Shown here piece by piece: positions 24,159-24,494 of a DNA stretch of 24,494 nucleotides. A program made the position numbers and the translations under genes. Positions within the stretch are counted from its first letter, which is position 1; every line of letters begins with the position of its first letter. Below the pieces are notes generated by a model. The model ran no database searches, was not told the DNA's origin, and saw only the letters and a list, made by a program, of their open reading frames with translations. The stretch comes from Firmicutes bacterium CAG:170 (GTDB lineage: Bacteria > Bacillota > Clostridia > Oscillospirales > Oscillospiraceae): NCBI GenBank assembly GCA_000436735.1, contig FR887118.1, positions 1 to 24,494 on the forward strand, read 5' to 3'.

Positions 24159-24494
24159 TCAATTCCGCGTCCGTGTAGGTTTCTTTCACGGTTTCCTTGT
24201 CCTTGTAATTTGCCATCTCCAATTCCGTGTAGCCTGCTTTTCTCGCCCAGTTCAGGAACGTGCAGAACACGCGGAGATAACTGCTGATAGAGTTGTGCGC
24301 CAACCCGCTTTGACGCATGGAAATGACCATGTTGTCTAAATCCTCTTTTGTGAGTGTGGCGAGCGGGGCGGAGAAATCCAAATGCTTTTGGAGCGAATGA
24401 AGATGCGAATAGTAGTTCCGAATGGTCTTATCGCTGACCCCTTTTGCGGTTTGCGACGCGACGAAGCGTTCAAAAATCTCTGCGACAGTCTGGT
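23968..24494 (-). pseudogene. Tyrosine integrase, N-terminal part only
   Basis: The gene enters from the right edge of the window. TVAEIFERFVASQTAKGVSDKTIRNYYSHL and NSISSYLRVFCTFLNWARKAGY are the SAM-like core-binding domain of phage/ICE integrases, and ETYTDAELMRLLQKP is the usual linker into the catalytic domain. After CDFCECR the frame departs from anything integrase-like and runs antiparallel in phase to the fragment at 23862-24158. The catalytic R-H-R-Y residues are missing. So the integrase was cut by a deletion that joined it to the gene before the relaxase. Confidence 0.75.

Overview
The window looks like a chromosomal segment of a Gram-positive, gut-type clostridium. The support is strong AGGAGG-type ribosome sites, a lipoprotein sugar-binding protein, LacI and AraC regulators, a GH4 alpha-galactosidase, and Clostridia-style mobilisation genes (MobP3-like relaxase, DUF3991-like protein). 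An Oscillospirales-like organism is my guess; the genus cannot be read from the sequence. Most of the window is GC-rich, with one clearly AT-richer gene (15039-16655).

Layout. Positions 72-5150 (minus strand) are a graveyard of broken genes. A galE start is fused to the 3' part of galK. Next is the TOPRIM half of an OLD-family nuclease. Last is the 5' end of a UvrD-like helicase, with a one-base frameshift inside its Walker A motif, fused to a large DEAD/DEAH restriction-type helicase that is itself frameshifted near its C-terminus. The OLD-TOPRIM/UvrD pair resembles a decayed Gabija defence locus.

Positions 5346-16655 hold an intact divergent carbohydrate locus. To the left run a metallo-beta-lactamase-fold hydrolase, a glycerophosphodiester phosphodiesterase-family protein, a very unusual LacI regulator with a complete ABC-type solute-binding domain fused to its C-terminus, and an alpha/beta-hydrolase esterase. 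To the right run a lipoprotein solute-binding protein, two CUT1-type permeases, a sialate O-acetylesterase-like SGNH esterase and an exported parallel beta-helix (pectate-lyase-like) protein. No ATPase is encoded here. The two arms are driven by mirror-image promoters, each with its -35 box inside the same 14-bp LacI-type operator. A coherent regulon follows: import of an acetylated, possibly phosphodiester-containing glycan fragment, with the fused regulator as ligand sensor.

Positions 16755-18932 are a CPA2-type cation/proton antiporter and an MgtC/SapB protein. Positions 18975-21228 are a divergent pair of GH4 alpha-galactosidase and AraC regulator.

Positions 21303-24494 are mobile-element remains: a truncated DUF3991-like gene, an apparently intact MNT/HEPN toxin-antitoxin pair, a MobP3-like relaxase whose C-terminus has been rewritten by a 68-bp tandem duplication, an unrecognised 3' gene fragment, and a truncated tyrosine integrase. 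Both flanks share the same kind of damage: gene starts joined to unrelated gene ends. This suggests repeated deletions, or assembly joins, around a preserved sugar-utilisation core.
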